Source of the DNA: Arthrobacter sp.
GTDB lineage: Bacteria; Actinomycetota; Actinomycetes; Actinomycetales; Micrococcaceae
NCBI RefSeq assembly: GCF_031179385.1
Contig: NZ_JAPSHV010000001.1
Location: 1-64,000 of the forward strand
DNA length: 64,000 nucleotides
Direction: 5' to 3'
Part shown: piece after piece, positions 1 through 9,709 of the stretch
How positions within the stretch are numbered: position 1 is the stretch's first letter
Layout: each line of letters starts with the position of its first letter
Program-made: the position numbers and the translations under genes
The notes under the pieces: generated by a model
The model's input: only the letters and a program-made list of their open reading frames with translations
What the model was told of the DNA's origin: nothing
Databases searched by the model: none

Positions 1-523
1 CCGGCAGTCCGGAAGCGAGGCGCGTGACCTTGATGCCGATGGTCTTCAGCATCCGCACGAGGTAGGTGGCCGTGGCTTCGCCCTCGAGGTTCGGATCGGT
101 GGCGATGATGATTTCCTGAACCTGGTCATCAGAGAGCCGGCTCAACAATTCCCGGATACGCAGTTGATCGGGACCGATCCCCGCGATTGGATTGATTGAG
201 CCGCCGAGCACGTGATACTTGCCTCGGAAGGACCGCGTCCGTTCGACGGCGATGACGTCCTTGGACTCTTCGACCACACAGATCGCGGACGGATCACGAC
301 GTGGGTCGCGACAGATGCCGCAGGTCTCCTGCTCGGCGACGTTCCCGCAGATGGTGCAGAACTTCACCCGCTCCTTGACGGTAACGATGGCGTTGACGAG
401 TCGCTTCATGTCCTCGCCGTCTGCCTCAAGAATGTGGAACGCGATGCGCTGTGCCGATTTGGGGCCCACGCCAGGTAGACGTCCCAGCTCGTCGATGAGC
501 TCCTGAACTGCGCCTTCGTACAC
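1..523 (-). CDS. recR: Recombination protein RecR (partial, C-terminus outside window)
   Basis: Minus-strand translation from GTG at 523: [77 protein letters not shown]..., with RecR HhH, Cys4 zinc finger and Toprim start. Confidence 0.95.
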   Translation of the reverse strand, partial: MYEGAVQELIDELGRLPGVGPKSAQRIAFHILEADGEDMKRLVNAIVTVKERVKFCTICGNVAEQETCGICRDPRRDPSAICVVEESKDVIAVERTRSFRGKYHVLGGSINPIAGIGPDQLRIRELLSRLSDDQVQEIIIATDPNLEGEATATYLVRMLKTIGIKVTRLASGLP

Positions 524-581
524 GGATTTGCCTTAGCTGTAGGTGGTGACTCGACGGCCCGGCCGGGACCGGATGGCCTGG

Positions 582-3395
582 TTACTGGTCGAGGCTGCGT
601 TCCTCGATAAGCCGTCCGTTGAGGATACGTTCGATGGCCTGCCGGCCGACCAGTCCGGATTCCTCGATGGTTTCATCATCTGCGCTGGGTATGTCCTCGA
701 CGTACTTCAAGTCTACGGCGCCCGTTACAGGCTGCGGCTTGGGTTTGGCTGCCTCCGCCCGAGCGGCTTCATCGAGCAGCTGTTGGTAGCGGCTGGGGCG
801 GGACGGCGGTTCCTCATCGAACGAAGGTTCCTGAGGACCGGGGTCATCAGGGTCGCGGGGCGGTTCTGCCGGCGTGAAGGAAGGGACGTCATTGGGGTTG
901 CGCCGTCCGGCAGGGGGCTCGGGGGGTGCGGGCTGTGCAGCTGCTGTGTGGACGGGTGCCGGCGGAGTGGGTGGTTGCTGGGCAGGCGCCGGCTGGAGGG
1001 GCGCTTGTTGCGCGAGGGCATACGCGGTTACCTGCTGCGCGGAAACGTGCCGGAGGGTCTGCTCCGGGGGCATCTGCGATGCGTCTGCCTTCCGCACGGG
1101 TGCCTGCTCCGTGCGCGCGTTACCGGTTGGTTCGATGCCCGCGGGCGCCTGCTGCGTCTGGTTCTGCTGGATTGTGGCGGGCGCAGCCGGCCGGGCAGAT
1201 TCTCCCCAGCCAGGGCGGGCTCCGGTTGTGGCCGCTGGCAGCCCCCAGGAGTCTTCGCCCGGGGAAGGTGTGCCGGCGCCGCTCGATGCAGGGCTGTTGG
1301 CGCCGGGTTGCCCCTGCGCCTCTGCCGGCTGATTCCGGCTAGTAAGTGCTTTTGGGTCGGGTTCACCCGCTGCCGCGGCGCCGTCATGGATGGCTTCGAT
1401 GCTGCAGTTCAACCCAAGCACCTTGTTGATGGCCTGCTTCAGGTTGTCGCTGTGCTGACCGCGTTGGAACCCGAGCGCATTGCCCTGTGACGCAAACGCC
1501 AGGGTGAGCTGATTGTCGCTGAAGGAGCGCGGCTTTGCATCGGTGTTGACGTTCAACCACGTGCTGCGCTTGATCCGGGCGAGCTCGTCCATGATCTCCG
1601 GCCAGGCCCTGCGAATCATCTCTATCTGACCCGAACCCTGGGCCGGAGCGGATTGACCCGACGGACGCTGCGCGGCGGAGGCGGCCGAACGCTGCTCGGC
1701 GGGGGCGGCCGGACGCTGCTCAACCGGACGATGCTCAACCGGACGATGCTCCGACTGGGGCTGCTCAACCGGACGACGCTCCATCGGGGGCTGCTCCGAC
1801 TGGGGCTGCTCGGACTGAGGCTGCTCAGCCTTGGGCTGCTGGGCGCCTGGCGCTGCGGCTGAACGGGGTTCGGTGCTCTGCTGGTCCCACGGATCCGAAG
1901 GTTCGGGAGGCATGCCCCATCCGCCGCCCCAGTCGGCAGCACCGGGTTCCTGCGCAGGCTCCGTGGCGCGCTCGAGTTTCTCGGCCGGAGCCGGAGCCTG
2001 CTGTGGTTTTGAGTCGGCAGGAACCTGCGGGCCCGACGGCTGCATTTCCTGGGCGGCCGCTGCAGGGGTTGCAGATGCAGGGGCAGCAGCCTGTGTTTGA
2101 CGCTGTGCCGACGCAGGTACTTGTGCCTGTGCCGACGCAGGCACCTGTGCGGCAGCGGCCGGAGCGGAGGGCTGTGCGGTGCGCTCGGCAGTAGCTGGGG
2201 GAGCCCCGGTACCGGCCTCAGGTAGGCCATCGGCGTAGCTTAGGCGGCGTTCGATGCGGTCGACCCTGGCCAGGGTGCCCTGCTCCGACTGGTCCGCAGC
2301 GGGCAGCAGGATGCGAGCGCAGAGCAGCTCGAGGTGCAATCGCGGAGAGGTGGCGCCGGTCATCTCGGTGAGCGCAGTATTGGTGATGTCAGCGGCGCGC
2401 GAGAGCTCCGCGCGTCCCAGTTGTTGAGCCTGGGTCCGCATGCGGTTCAGCTGATCGTCAGGTGTACCGCGCAGGATGGACGCCGCCGCATCAGGAACTG
2501 CGTTGACAATGATCAGGTCGCGGAACCGCTCGAGAAGGTCCTCGACGAACCGCCGCGGATCATGGCCCGTCTGGATGACCCGGTCAACAGCACCGAAAAC
2601 GGTAGCGGAATCATCGGCGGCAATGGCATCGACCACGTCGTCGAGCAGCGAGGCATGCGTGTAGCCCAGCAGCGACACCGCGAGTTCGTAGTCAAGGCCG
2701 GAGGTTCCGGCACCGGCCATCAGCTGGTCCAGCACCGACAGGGAGTCGCGCACCGACCCGCCGCCTGCACGCACCACCAGGGACAGAACGCCGGGCGCCA
2801 CCGGGATGTTCTCCTGGTTGCACAGCAGCTCAAGGTAAGCCATCAGGGGTTCTGGGGGAACCAGCCGGAACGGGTAGTGGTGCGTGCGCGACCGGATGGT
2901 TCCGATCACCTTGTCCGGCTCCGTGGTCGCGAAGATGAACTTGATGTGTTCCGGGGGTTCTTCGACGATCTTCAGCAGCGCGTTGAAGCCGGCGCTGGTG
3001 ACCATGTGGGCCTCATCGATGATGAAGATCTTGTAGCGGTCACGGACCGGAGCGAAGGTGGCGCGCTCACGGAGATCACGGGCGTCATCGACGCCACCGT
3101 GGGATGCTGCGTCGATCTCGATGACATCCAGGCTGCCGGAGCCGTTCCGGGCCAGCTCAACACAGCTGTCGCAGGTGCCGCAGGGAACCGGTGTGGGGCC
3201 CTGCGCACAGTTGAGGCAGCGGGCCAGGATGCGGGCCGAGGTGGTCTTGCCGCAGCCGCGTGGACCGGAGAAAAGATAGGCGTGATTCACCCTGTTTTTG
3301 GAGATGGCCGTCATCAAAGGCTCGGTGACGTGCTCCTGGCCGATCACGTCGGAGAACGTCTCCGGACGGTACCGGCGGTAAAGGGCTGTACTCAC
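582..3395 (-). CDS. dnaX: DNA polymerase III subunit gamma/tau
   Basis: MSTALYRRYRPETFSDVIGQEHVTEPLMTAI..., Walker A GPRGCGKTTSARILARCLNC, FIIDEAHMVTSAGFNALLKIVEEPPEH; long Pro/Ala/Gln-rich C-terminal linker. Confidence 0.97.
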   Translation of the reverse strand: MSTALYRRYRPETFSDVIGQEHVTEPLMTAISKNRVNHAYLFSGPRGCGKTTSARILARCLNCAQGPTPVPCGTCDSCVELARNGSGSLDVIEIDAASHGGVDDARDLRERATFAPVRDRYKIFIIDEAHMVTSAGFNALLKIVEEPPEHIKFIFATTEPDKVIGTIRSRTHHYPFRLVPPEPLMAYLELLCNQENIPVAPGVLSLVVRAGGGSVRDSLSVLDQLMAGAGTSGLDYELAVSLLGYTHASLLDDVVDAIAADDSATVFGAVDRVIQTGHDPRRFVEDLLERFRDLIIVNAVPDAAASILRGTPDDQLNRMRTQAQQLGRAELSRAADITNTALTEMTGATSPRLHLELLCARILLPAADQSEQGTLARVDRIERRLSYADGLPEAGTGAPPATAERTAQPSAPAAAAQVPASAQAQVPASAQRQTQAAAPASATPAAAAQEMQPSGPQVPADSKPQQAPAPAEKLERATEPAQEPGAADWGGGWGMPPEPSDPWDQQSTEPRSAAAPGAQQPKAEQPQSEQPQSEQPPMERRPVEQPQSEHRPVEHRPVEQRPAAPAEQRSAASAAQRPSGQSAPAQGSGQIEMIRRAWPEIMDELARIKRSTWLNVNTDAKPRSFSDNQLTLAFASQGNALGFQRGQHSDNLKQAINKVLGLNCSIEAIHDGAAAAGEPDPKALTSRNQPAEAQGQPGANSPASSGAGTPSPGEDSWGLPAATTGARPGWGESARPAAPATIQQNQTQQAPAGIEPTGNARTEQAPVRKADASQMPPEQTLRHVSAQQVTAYALAQQAPLQPAPAQQPPTPPAPVHTAAAQPAPPEPPAGRRNPNDVPSFTPAEPPRDPDDPGPQEPSFDEEPPSRPSRYQQLLDEAARAEAAKPKPQPVTGAVDLKYVEDIPSADDETIEESGLVGRQAIERILNGRLIEERSLDQ

Positions 3396-3404
3396 AGAAG
3401 AACT

Positions 3405-4325
3405 CTATCGGTTGGGTGGGACAGGAGCGGCATCGGTGGAGGAGAGGTGGGAGGGGTCGACAATCCACGGCTCGCGGGGCAGCAGGCGAGGATCGAATGC
3501 CCCCAGCGCAGCCTCCACTGAGCTATCCGGAAGACCGAGTGAACGCAGGATAAGCGCCCGGATTTCGGCTGCATCCCAACCCTTGGCGCCCAAGGCTTCG
3601 AGGGTGACTGCGCCGTCACGCTTGGCCAACCGTCGACCTTCCGGGTTCAGCGCCAAGGGCACGTGAGCATACTCAACAACGGGAAGCCCCAGCAGGGACC
3701 CGAGATAGGCCTGCCGCGGTGCGGAACTCAGCAGGTCATCGCCGCGTACCACCTGGTCGATGCCCTGTTCCGCATCATCGACGACGACGGCGAGGTTGTA
3801 GGCGGGCACCCCGTCATTGCGCACCACTACGAAGTCATCAACCAGCCCGGTGTAGGGACCGTGCAGGACGTCGCGAATTCCATAACGGTCGACGTCGGTG
3901 CGGAGCCGGAGCGCGGCCGGCCGGACGCGCCGCGCGGCTTCGCGCTCGAACTGGGACAGGTCCCGGCAGGTGCCGGGGTAGTGGCCGGGAAGGACATGCG
4001 GCGCCGAAGCCGCCTCCGCGATGTCTCGCCGGGTACAGAAGCACTCGAAGAGGCGCCCGTCGCGCAGCAGGCGGGCAACGGCGTCGTTGTAGAGGTTTTG
4101 GCGTTCGCTCTGGCGGGTGATGTCACCGTCCCAGGAGAGCCCGACGGCGCTCAGCTCGGCTAGCTGCACCGCTTCAGCGCCGGCACGGACCCGGTCGAGA
4201 TCCTCGACGCGCACCAGGAAACGGCGGCCGGTGGACCGGGCGAAGAGCCAGGCCAGGATCGCAGTGCGGAGGTTGCCCACGTGAAGTTCACCGGTGGGGC
4301 TCGGCGCGAAGCGACCTGCGTTCAC
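3405..4325 (-). CDS. gluQ: Glutamyl-Q tRNA(Asp) synthetase
   Basis: From GTG at 4325: VNAGRFAPSPTGELHVGNLRTAILAWLFARSTGRRFLVRVEDLDRVR..., class I GluRS-like catalytic core without anticodon-binding domain. Confidence 0.9.
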   Translation of the reverse strand: MNAGRFAPSPTGELHVGNLRTAILAWLFARSTGRRFLVRVEDLDRVRAGAEAVQLAELSAVGLSWDGDITRQSERQNLYNDAVARLLRDGRLFECFCTRRDIAEAASAPHVLPGHYPGTCRDLSQFEREAARRVRPAALRLRTDVDRYGIRDVLHGPYTGLVDDFVVVRNDGVPAYNLAVVVDDAEQGIDQVVRGDDLLSSAPRQAYLGSLLGLPVVEYAHVPLALNPEGRRLAKRDGAVTLEALGAKGWDAAEIRALILRSLGLPDSSVEAALGAFDPRLLPREPWIVDPSHLSSTDAAPVPPNR

Positions 4326-4359
4326 GGATCCTCCAAACGCGGCTGGCAGGGAACGTAAA

Positions 4360-4447
4360 GACCCCTCATGCACCTGCCAGAGCCCGCCTACCCTTGCTAC
4401 CTTCCGGTCCTGGGGGAGTTCAACAGGATGACACCACATGAGGGGCC
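4360..4447 (-). ncRNA. ffs: Bacterial small signal recognition particle RNA (4.5S type)
   Basis: Minus strand GGCCCCTCATGTGGTGTCATCCTGTTGAACTCCCCCAGGACCGGAAGGTAGCAAGGGTAGGCGGGCTCTGGCAGGTGCATGAGGGGT; conserved domain IV GGACCGGAAGGTAGCA and closing terminal stem. Confidence 0.9.
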
Positions 4448-4553
4448 GCGAAATAGTCTACAGGAATCGGAGCAGGGGCTTCGCCGGTCGCCGGAGAGCA
4501 CCCGATTCGGCACATCAGGCATGTGCGGGTATTCTGGAACCTGCTCCAAACAA

Positions 4554-4638
4554 GGAGGATTCGCCTAGCGGCCTATGGCGCACGCCTGGAACGCGTGTTG
4601 GGTTAACGCCCTCGGGGGTTCAAATCCCCCATCCTCCG
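4554..4638 (+). tRNA. tRNA-Ser (anticodon GGA)
   Basis: Acceptor GGAGGAT/ATCCTCC, anticodon arm CACGC-CTGGAAC-GCGTG, long variable arm, T-arm GGGGGTTCAAATCCCCC. Confidence 0.93.
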
Positions 4639-4646
4639 CGCTTCAC

Positions 4647-4681
4647 ACAGAACACCCCGGCTTTACAGCTGGGGTGTTCTG
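4647..4681 (+). terminator. Rho-independent-like terminator after tRNA-Ser
   Basis: AGAACACCCC-ggctttacagct-GGGGTGTTCT hairpin followed by a short T-containing tract. Confidence 0.75.
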
Positions 4682-4851
4682 CATTTCACTGGACTTTGAA
4701 GTGATCGTAAGCATGCTGAGTAAAGTGTATTGTGCAATGAGTCTTCCGAAGCATAAGTATGGAGTTCACACTGAATACAGCATCGGCTGTGTGGCCTGAT
4801 ACCTTCAGCCATGTGCCCATCCTGTAAGGAGTTGCGATTGGACCTGCAGGC

Positions 4852-5913
4852 ATGACCCGGCTACCGAAGCTGAGACACGCGTTCTCGGCACTGACCACAC
4901 CGCTCGCGCCGGAAGATTTTCTGTCGCTATTCAACCCGGTGTTTTCGTCACGCCAACTGCGCGGCATCGTCACGAAAGTGGTGCCGGAGACCGCAGACTC
5001 CGTGACGATCTACTTCCACCCCGGCAGGGGCTGGAAAGCACACCGCGCAGGGCAGTGGGCGCGCATCGGCGTGGAACTGGACGGAGTCCGCCACTGGCGC
5101 TCGTATTCCCTGAGCACAGCTGCCGGTCAGGATCCCGCCATCACCGTTACCGACATGGGTGCCGTGTCCGGCGTCCTTGTCCGTGAGACCAAACCCGGTG
5201 ACATTCTTTTCCTTGCCCCGCCTCAGGGCACCTTCGTACTCCCTGATCGGCCGCGGCCGCTTCTGATGCTGACAGCGGGGAGCGGCATCACCCCGGTGAT
5301 GTCCATGATCCGCACGCTTGTTCCCCGCCGGCCGGACGCGGATGTTGTGTTGATCCATTCCGCTCGCACGCCCAAGACAAGCCTCTTCGTCGAGGAGCTC
5401 CGCGAGCTCGCCGACCAGTTCCGACAGTTCAAGGTGAAGCTCTGGTTCACCGGTGAGCATGGCCGCATCGATTTCAACACTCCCGCCGTCCTTGACCGGT
5501 TGTGTTCCGATTGGCGTGAGCGCGCGGCCTACGCGTGCGGACCGGAGAAATTCCTGGAAAACGCAGAGTCGCTGTGGGAGCGCCAGGCGAAACTGCCGGC
5601 CGGGAGCCTCACCATCGAACGCTTCAGCACCGCTTTGGCGGAAGGCACCGGGAACGACGGCGGACTGGTCACCTTCGAAGCCTCCGACCGGGAGGTTGAG
5701 GCGGACGGCAACACCCCGCTGCTCGAGGTCGGGGAAGACGAAGGCCTCCTCATGCCCAGCGGCTGCCGCATGGGAATCTGCCACAGCTGCCTCATCCCGC
5801 TTCGGGCAGGACAAGTCCGGGACCTTCGCACCAACGAAGTACATGGAGAACCCGGGCAATTGATTCAGACGTGCGTTTCGGCAGCAGCCGGACCCGTAAA
5901 CCTCGACATATAA
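4852..5913 (+). CDS. Flavodoxin/ferredoxin reductase (FAD/NAD-binding with C-terminal 2Fe-2S ferredoxin domain), redox partner of desaturase
   Basis: RSYSLSTAAGQ (FAD), LTAGSGITPVMSMIRTL (NAD), C-terminal CRMGICHSCLIP...C 2Fe-2S motif; directly upstream of the desaturase, like M. tuberculosis Rv3230c/desA3. Confidence 0.88.
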   Translation: MTRLPKLRHAFSALTTPLAPEDFLSLFNPVFSSRQLRGIVTKVVPETADSVTIYFHPGRGWKAHRAGQWARIGVELDGVRHWRSYSLSTAAGQDPAITVTDMGAVSGVLVRETKPGDILFLAPPQGTFVLPDRPRPLLMLTAGSGITPVMSMIRTLVPRRPDADVVLIHSARTPKTSLFVEELRELADQFRQFKVKLWFTGEHGRIDFNTPAVLDRLCSDWRERAAYACGPEKFLENAESLWERQAKLPAGSLTIERFSTALAEGTGNDGGLVTFEASDREVEADGNTPLLEVGEDEGLLMPSGCRMGICHSCLIPLRAGQVRDLRTNEVHGEPGQLIQTCVSAAAGPVNLDI

Positions 5914-5935
5914 CTCGGATCGAAGGAGTGAGAAT

Positions 5936-7120
5936 ATGACGAACCTTGTAGATCAGGTGTCAGAGGACACTGCGGTTGAAAGACCCGCAACCCGACGACG
6001 GCCGGGAGCGCTCGCCGAGACCGGGCATCCGCTTGTCCGCCCGCCGGCAGCTGCGCATCTTTCCGATGAGCAGGTTGCCGAACTGGCCCGTGAACTCGAC
6101 GCCATCCGCGATGAGGTGCTCGGCCGACGGGGGAAGCCTGATGCCGCCTACATCCGCCGCGTCATCAAGGCTCAGCGCATCCTCGAGTTCGGTGGACGTG
6201 CAGCATTGCTTGTCGGACGGAACAAGGCAGCGTGGGTGGCAGGCACCACCATGCTGAGCTTCGCCAAGATCCTGGAGAATATGGAGCTCGGTCACAACAT
6301 CCTGCACGGCCAGTGGGACTGGATGCGGGATCCGGACATCCACTCCACAACCTGGGACTGGGACTTTGTCACGCCCACACGGTCCTGGCAGCATACCCAT
6401 AACGACCTGCACCACCGCTGGACCAACGTGGTGGGCAAGGACCGCGACGTCGGCTACAACCTCCTGCGCATGGACGACGACCAGCCCTGGCGGCCCTTCA
6501 ACCTGGGCAACCCGGTGTACAACGCCGTGCTCGCGCCGCTCTTCGAGTGGGGCATCGCGCTCTACGATCTTGAGTTGCCGGAATACAAGGACGGCACAAA
6601 ATCAAAAGAGGCCCTTCGTCGGGACCTGCAGGCACTTGGGCGCAAGGCCGCCAAGCAGTTCGGCAAGGATTACGTCGCTACGCCCGTCGTCGCAATGCTC
6701 ACCGGTTCGGGCAGGCAGGCCTTGACGGGAACCCTGACCGCGAACGCAGTCCGTAATGTCTGGGCCCACGCAGTGATCTTCTGCGGTCACTTCCCAGCCG
6801 GCACTGACACCTTCACCGAGGAAATGGTCGACGGCGAAACCCGTGGTGACTGGTATGTGCGGCAGATGATCGGCTCGGCGAACATCTCCGGCTCGAAGTT
6901 CATGCACCTGATGACCGGAAACCTCTCCCACCAGATCGAGCACCACCTGTTCCCTGACCTCCCGTCGAACAGGTACCACGAGATCGCCCCGAAGGTCCGC
7001 GACATCTGCAAGCGCTATGGACTGCCGTACACCACCGGGCCCCTGCTCAAGCAGGTCGGGTCCGCGTGGGCGAAGGTCTTCCGGCTGGCACTGCCGGACC
7101 GTAAGGCACCGGCCAGCTAG
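5936..7120 (+). CDS. Membrane fatty acid desaturase (acyl-CoA delta-9 type, DesA3-like)
   Basis: His boxes HNILHG(QWD), HTHNDLHHRWTN and HQIEHHLFPDLP. Confidence 0.9.
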   Translation: MTNLVDQVSEDTAVERPATRRRPGALAETGHPLVRPPAAAHLSDEQVAELARELDAIRDEVLGRRGKPDAAYIRRVIKAQRILEFGGRAALLVGRNKAAWVAGTTMLSFAKILENMELGHNILHGQWDWMRDPDIHSTTWDWDFVTPTRSWQHTHNDLHHRWTNVVGKDRDVGYNLLRMDDDQPWRPFNLGNPVYNAVLAPLFEWGIALYDLELPEYKDGTKSKEALRRDLQALGRKAAKQFGKDYVATPVVAMLTGSGRQALTGTLTANAVRNVWAHAVIFCGHFPAGTDTFTEEMVDGETRGDWYVRQMIGSANISGSKFMHLMTGNLSHQIEHHLFPDLPSNRYHEIAPKVRDICKRYGLPYTTGPLLKQVGSAWAKVFRLALPDRKAPAS

Positions 7121-7136
7121 TCTGGTCGCCAGCTGG

Positions 7137-7176
7137 CCCGGCGATCAGCTAGCCCGGCGATCAGCTAGTCGCCGGG
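7137..7176. repeat. 16-bp tandem repeat plus hairpin between convergent genes
   Basis: CCCGGCGATCAGCTAG at 7137-7152 and 7153-7168, followed by TCGCCGGG; CCCGGCGA/TCGCCGGG can form a hairpin. Confidence 0.8.
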
Positions 7177-8087
7177 TCCGGCGGGTGCTGCCCCTGCACC
7201 CGCCGGATCCGCCGAAGCGCTGCTGCCTCACTCGGTCCCTGCCTGCCCAGACCGAGCTTGATGGCTCCCAGCACCAGCAGGACAGCCGGCTTGACCGGCA
7301 ACGGTAAGGGCCCGATGTGCGGCAACGACAGGCCGAGCAGTTCCCGGTGCCGAGGGGTGAGCGTGGCCACCGCCCCGGCAAAAAGGATCCGGTAGCCCAG
7401 ACGCTGGGACCGCGGAAGCGGGGGTCGCTTGATGTAGGCCAGCGCGTCCTGGACCTGGTGGCTGGAAGCGAGCTCGCCGTCGTATGCGGAGAGCTGATCA
7501 CGCAGTTCAGCGACGCTGCGCGGCGGGTCAGTGACGCCCATCAGTTCTCCCGCGATCGCCCACTCCTTCACGTACTCGTCCGGTCCGCCGGGAAACTTCA
7601 GCCCGTACTCCCGGTGCGCGCTGAGGAACGCGTCAGTGAACGCCAGATGCACCCACCGCAGCAGATGAGGGTCGTTGGCGGCATAGGAACGCTCGACGCC
7701 GGCGGCGTCCACGTACGTGCCGGTCACCTTCTCGTGCAGGCGGCGTACCCAGTTTGAAGCGCTCTGCGCGGCGTCGGTGGACCCGTACGTGACGGTGAAG
7801 ATCCAGCGGATGGTGTTCGCGAGCCTGCCCAGCGGGTCCTCGCGGAAGTCGGAATGGGCATACACCCCCGCCATGGCACCCGGATGCAGCGCCTGAAGCA
7901 GGAGTGCACGGATGCCGCCCACCGTCGGAGTCATGGAGCTGTGAACCGACCAGACGGCGGAACCGGGATCGAAGTAGCCGGCGTCGTTCCCTTCCGCGAG
8001 TTCCTCTGTCCAGGCGGGCGGTTCGGCACCGGTGCCGGTGAAGGTGTTCTTGAGTTCAACCCGCAGGCGGGAGAGGGGTGACGCCAT
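7161..8087 (-). CDS. Oxygenase MpaB family protein (DUF2236)
   Basis: MASPLSRLRVELKNTFTG...LLLQALHPGAMAGVYAHSDFREDPLGRLANTIRWIFTVTYGS..., typical DUF2236/MpaB motif. Confidence 0.85.
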   Translation of the reverse strand: MASPLSRLRVELKNTFTGTGAEPPAWTEELAEGNDAGYFDPGSAVWSVHSSMTPTVGGIRALLLQALHPGAMAGVYAHSDFREDPLGRLANTIRWIFTVTYGSTDAAQSASNWVRRLHEKVTGTYVDAAGVERSYAANDPHLLRWVHLAFTDAFLSAHREYGLKFPGGPDEYVKEWAIAGELMGVTDPPRSVAELRDQLSAYDGELASSHQVQDALAYIKRPPLPRSQRLGYRILFAGAVATLTPRHRELLGLSLPHIGPLPLPVKPAVLLVLGAIKLGLGRQGPSEAAALRRIRRVQGQHPPDPATS

Positions 8088-8187
8088 CGCTCCAGTATGC
8101 AGGTTCCTCCTGAACGTCCCATCCGGATGAGGGGCGGTCGACGAACTGCAATCGAGTACCAAAGACAACGACAGCCAAGGAGCACGA

Positions 8188-8682
8188 GTGTCCGCGCAGA
8201 AACTTCATGACATCCCACTGACCATGATCGACGGCACCGAGCGGACCTTCGGCGACTTTCAGGGCAAGACCGTCCTGGTGGTGAACGTCGCCTCGCAATG
8301 TGGTTTCACACCCCAGTACGCGGCGCTTGAGGAGCTCTACCGGAGGTATGCGGACCGCGGCTTCGTGGTGTTGGGCGTGCCCAGCAATCAGTTCATGGGG
8401 CAGGAACCCGGAACCGACGAGGACATCCAGGCATTCTGCTCCAGCACCTTCGACGTCACGTTCCCACTGACCCGGAAGACCGATGTCCGCGGCCGGGACC
8501 AGCACCCGCTCTATGCCGAGCTCACCAAGTTCAGGAACGGAGTGCTTCCGGGCCTGGTGAAGTGGAACTTCGAGAAGTTCCTGGTGAACGACGCCGGTAC
8601 CGTGGTTGCGCGGTTTGCCCCCACTGTCGAGCCTGACTCCGACGAAGTTGTGTCTGCGATCGAGAAGACTCTGAACGGCTAG
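8188..8682 (+). CDS. Glutathione peroxidase family protein
   Basis: LVVNVASQCGFTPQYAALEELYRRYADRGFVVLGVPSNQFMGQEPG...VKWNFEKFLV. Confidence 0.93.
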   Translation: MSAQKLHDIPLTMIDGTERTFGDFQGKTVLVVNVASQCGFTPQYAALEELYRRYADRGFVVLGVPSNQFMGQEPGTDEDIQAFCSSTFDVTFPLTRKTDVRGRDQHPLYAELTKFRNGVLPGLVKWNFEKFLVNDAGTVVARFAPTVEPDSDEVVSAIEKTLNG

Positions 8683-9689
8683 ACGGCGGAAACGGCAGCC
8701 TCGGCGCAGCGCAGCAGGAAAGCGGCGCCCGCGTCGTCGTGGATGAGGTCACCCTCGGTGAGGACGGGGTAGGGCTTCTCCGGAATGCCGTCGGCGGGCC
8801 GGACGTCCACATGGGCGACGCTGTAGCCGTGCTCGTGCAGGTAGTCCGCCATGGCGTAGTCGGTGCGTGAATCGCCCACGGTGCGCCAGACATGCGGAAC
8901 AGCGCCGTCGATCAGGGTGAGGGCGCGCTCCGCGCCGAGGTCCTTGCCGACGCGCACCGATTCAATGTCCGTGGAAATGATGGTGGGGTCCACCCGGTAG
9001 TCGACGCTGTCGTCGCTGTCCGGAAGGTGGTGCGCCAGGCGGCACACGCCCATGTCGAAGTGCTGCATGATCTCAAGGACCGCGGCGTCGAACGGTCCCT
9101 GACGGTCGAGGTAGTCCTCGTTCTCCACATCGAGGCGCTGCTCGATTGACACCATGGCGCGCTTGGTCTCGTCAAAGAACATGTGGTCAGCGAACTTCTG
9201 CTCCACCAGCGTCCGCACCTCGTTCCCGAACTCCTGGGGCAGGGCCAGAGTCTGGTCGACCTGGACGGGCGTGGGGCCGTCGGAGTCGAAACTGAACCAG
9301 GTGGCGCCCTTCTCACAGATGGCGTGGAACCTGACGCCCTCCGGGATGCCCGCAGCCAGCATCGGCTTCATGACCTCTTCGCGGATGAAGTCATCAGACC
9401 GGCCCGTGTTGAAGATGACCGGCCAGCCGGCTGCCGCGAGGCGGATGAGGGCGTCGATGATCTCGAACCGGACGCTGCGCGAGACGGGGCTCGCAACCGG
9501 CCCGTCGACGTCGAGCAGCAGGCCCATAGGCGTGGGCATGGACGCGGAAGGAGGCACCGAAGAAGTCACTGCCCCAGTATCCGCGGAACCGGGGAAGGCA
9601 GCGAAATCCATGACGGCGAAATCGCCGGAACTGCTCGAGCAGGGTTTCTCCAAGGTCCTGGTCGGAAGATTGAAGCCTGCAGCATCCAT
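8679..9689 (-). CDS. HAD superfamily hydrolase (start uncertain)
   Basis: GLLLDVDGPVASPVSRSV (HAD motif I), VIFNTGRSDDFI, VGDSRTDYAMADYLHEHG (motif IV). Confidence 0.75.
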   Translation of the reverse strand: MDAAGFNLPTRTLEKPCSSSSGDFAVMDFAAFPGSADTGAVTSSVPPSASMPTPMGLLLDVDGPVASPVSRSVRFEIIDALIRLAAAGWPVIFNTGRSDDFIREEVMKPMLAAGIPEGVRFHAICEKGATWFSFDSDGPTPVQVDQTLALPQEFGNEVRTLVEQKFADHMFFDETKRAMVSIEQRLDVENEDYLDRQGPFDAAVLEIMQHFDMGVCRLAHHLPDSDDSVDYRVDPTIISTDIESVRVGKDLGAERALTLIDGAVPHVWRTVGDSRTDYAMADYLHEHGYSVAHVDVRPADGIPEKPYPVLTEGDLIHDDAGAAFLLRCAEAAVSAV

Positions 9690-9709
9690 GCACGTATTAA
9701 GGGCGAGTA

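Noticed and set aside
543-1490. 315-aa plus-strand ORF antisense to dnaX (and many other long antisense ORFs in the track, e.g. 2334-3521, 15748-16809, 16876-18342, 22683-23435, 59765-61048)
   Set aside because: Typical spurious ORFs opposite high-GC genes; they have Arg/Gly/Ala-rich shadow composition and no recognisable domains, while the opposite strand carries clear protein families.
1680-1830. Possible short direct-repeat array in dnaX
   Set aside because: Explained as coding minisatellite of QPxxEQ/HRPVE-type repeats.
582-2240. Programmed frameshift to make a short gamma subunit of DnaX
   Set aside because: No A AAA AAG-type slippery sequence seen in the high-GC gene; left unclaimed.
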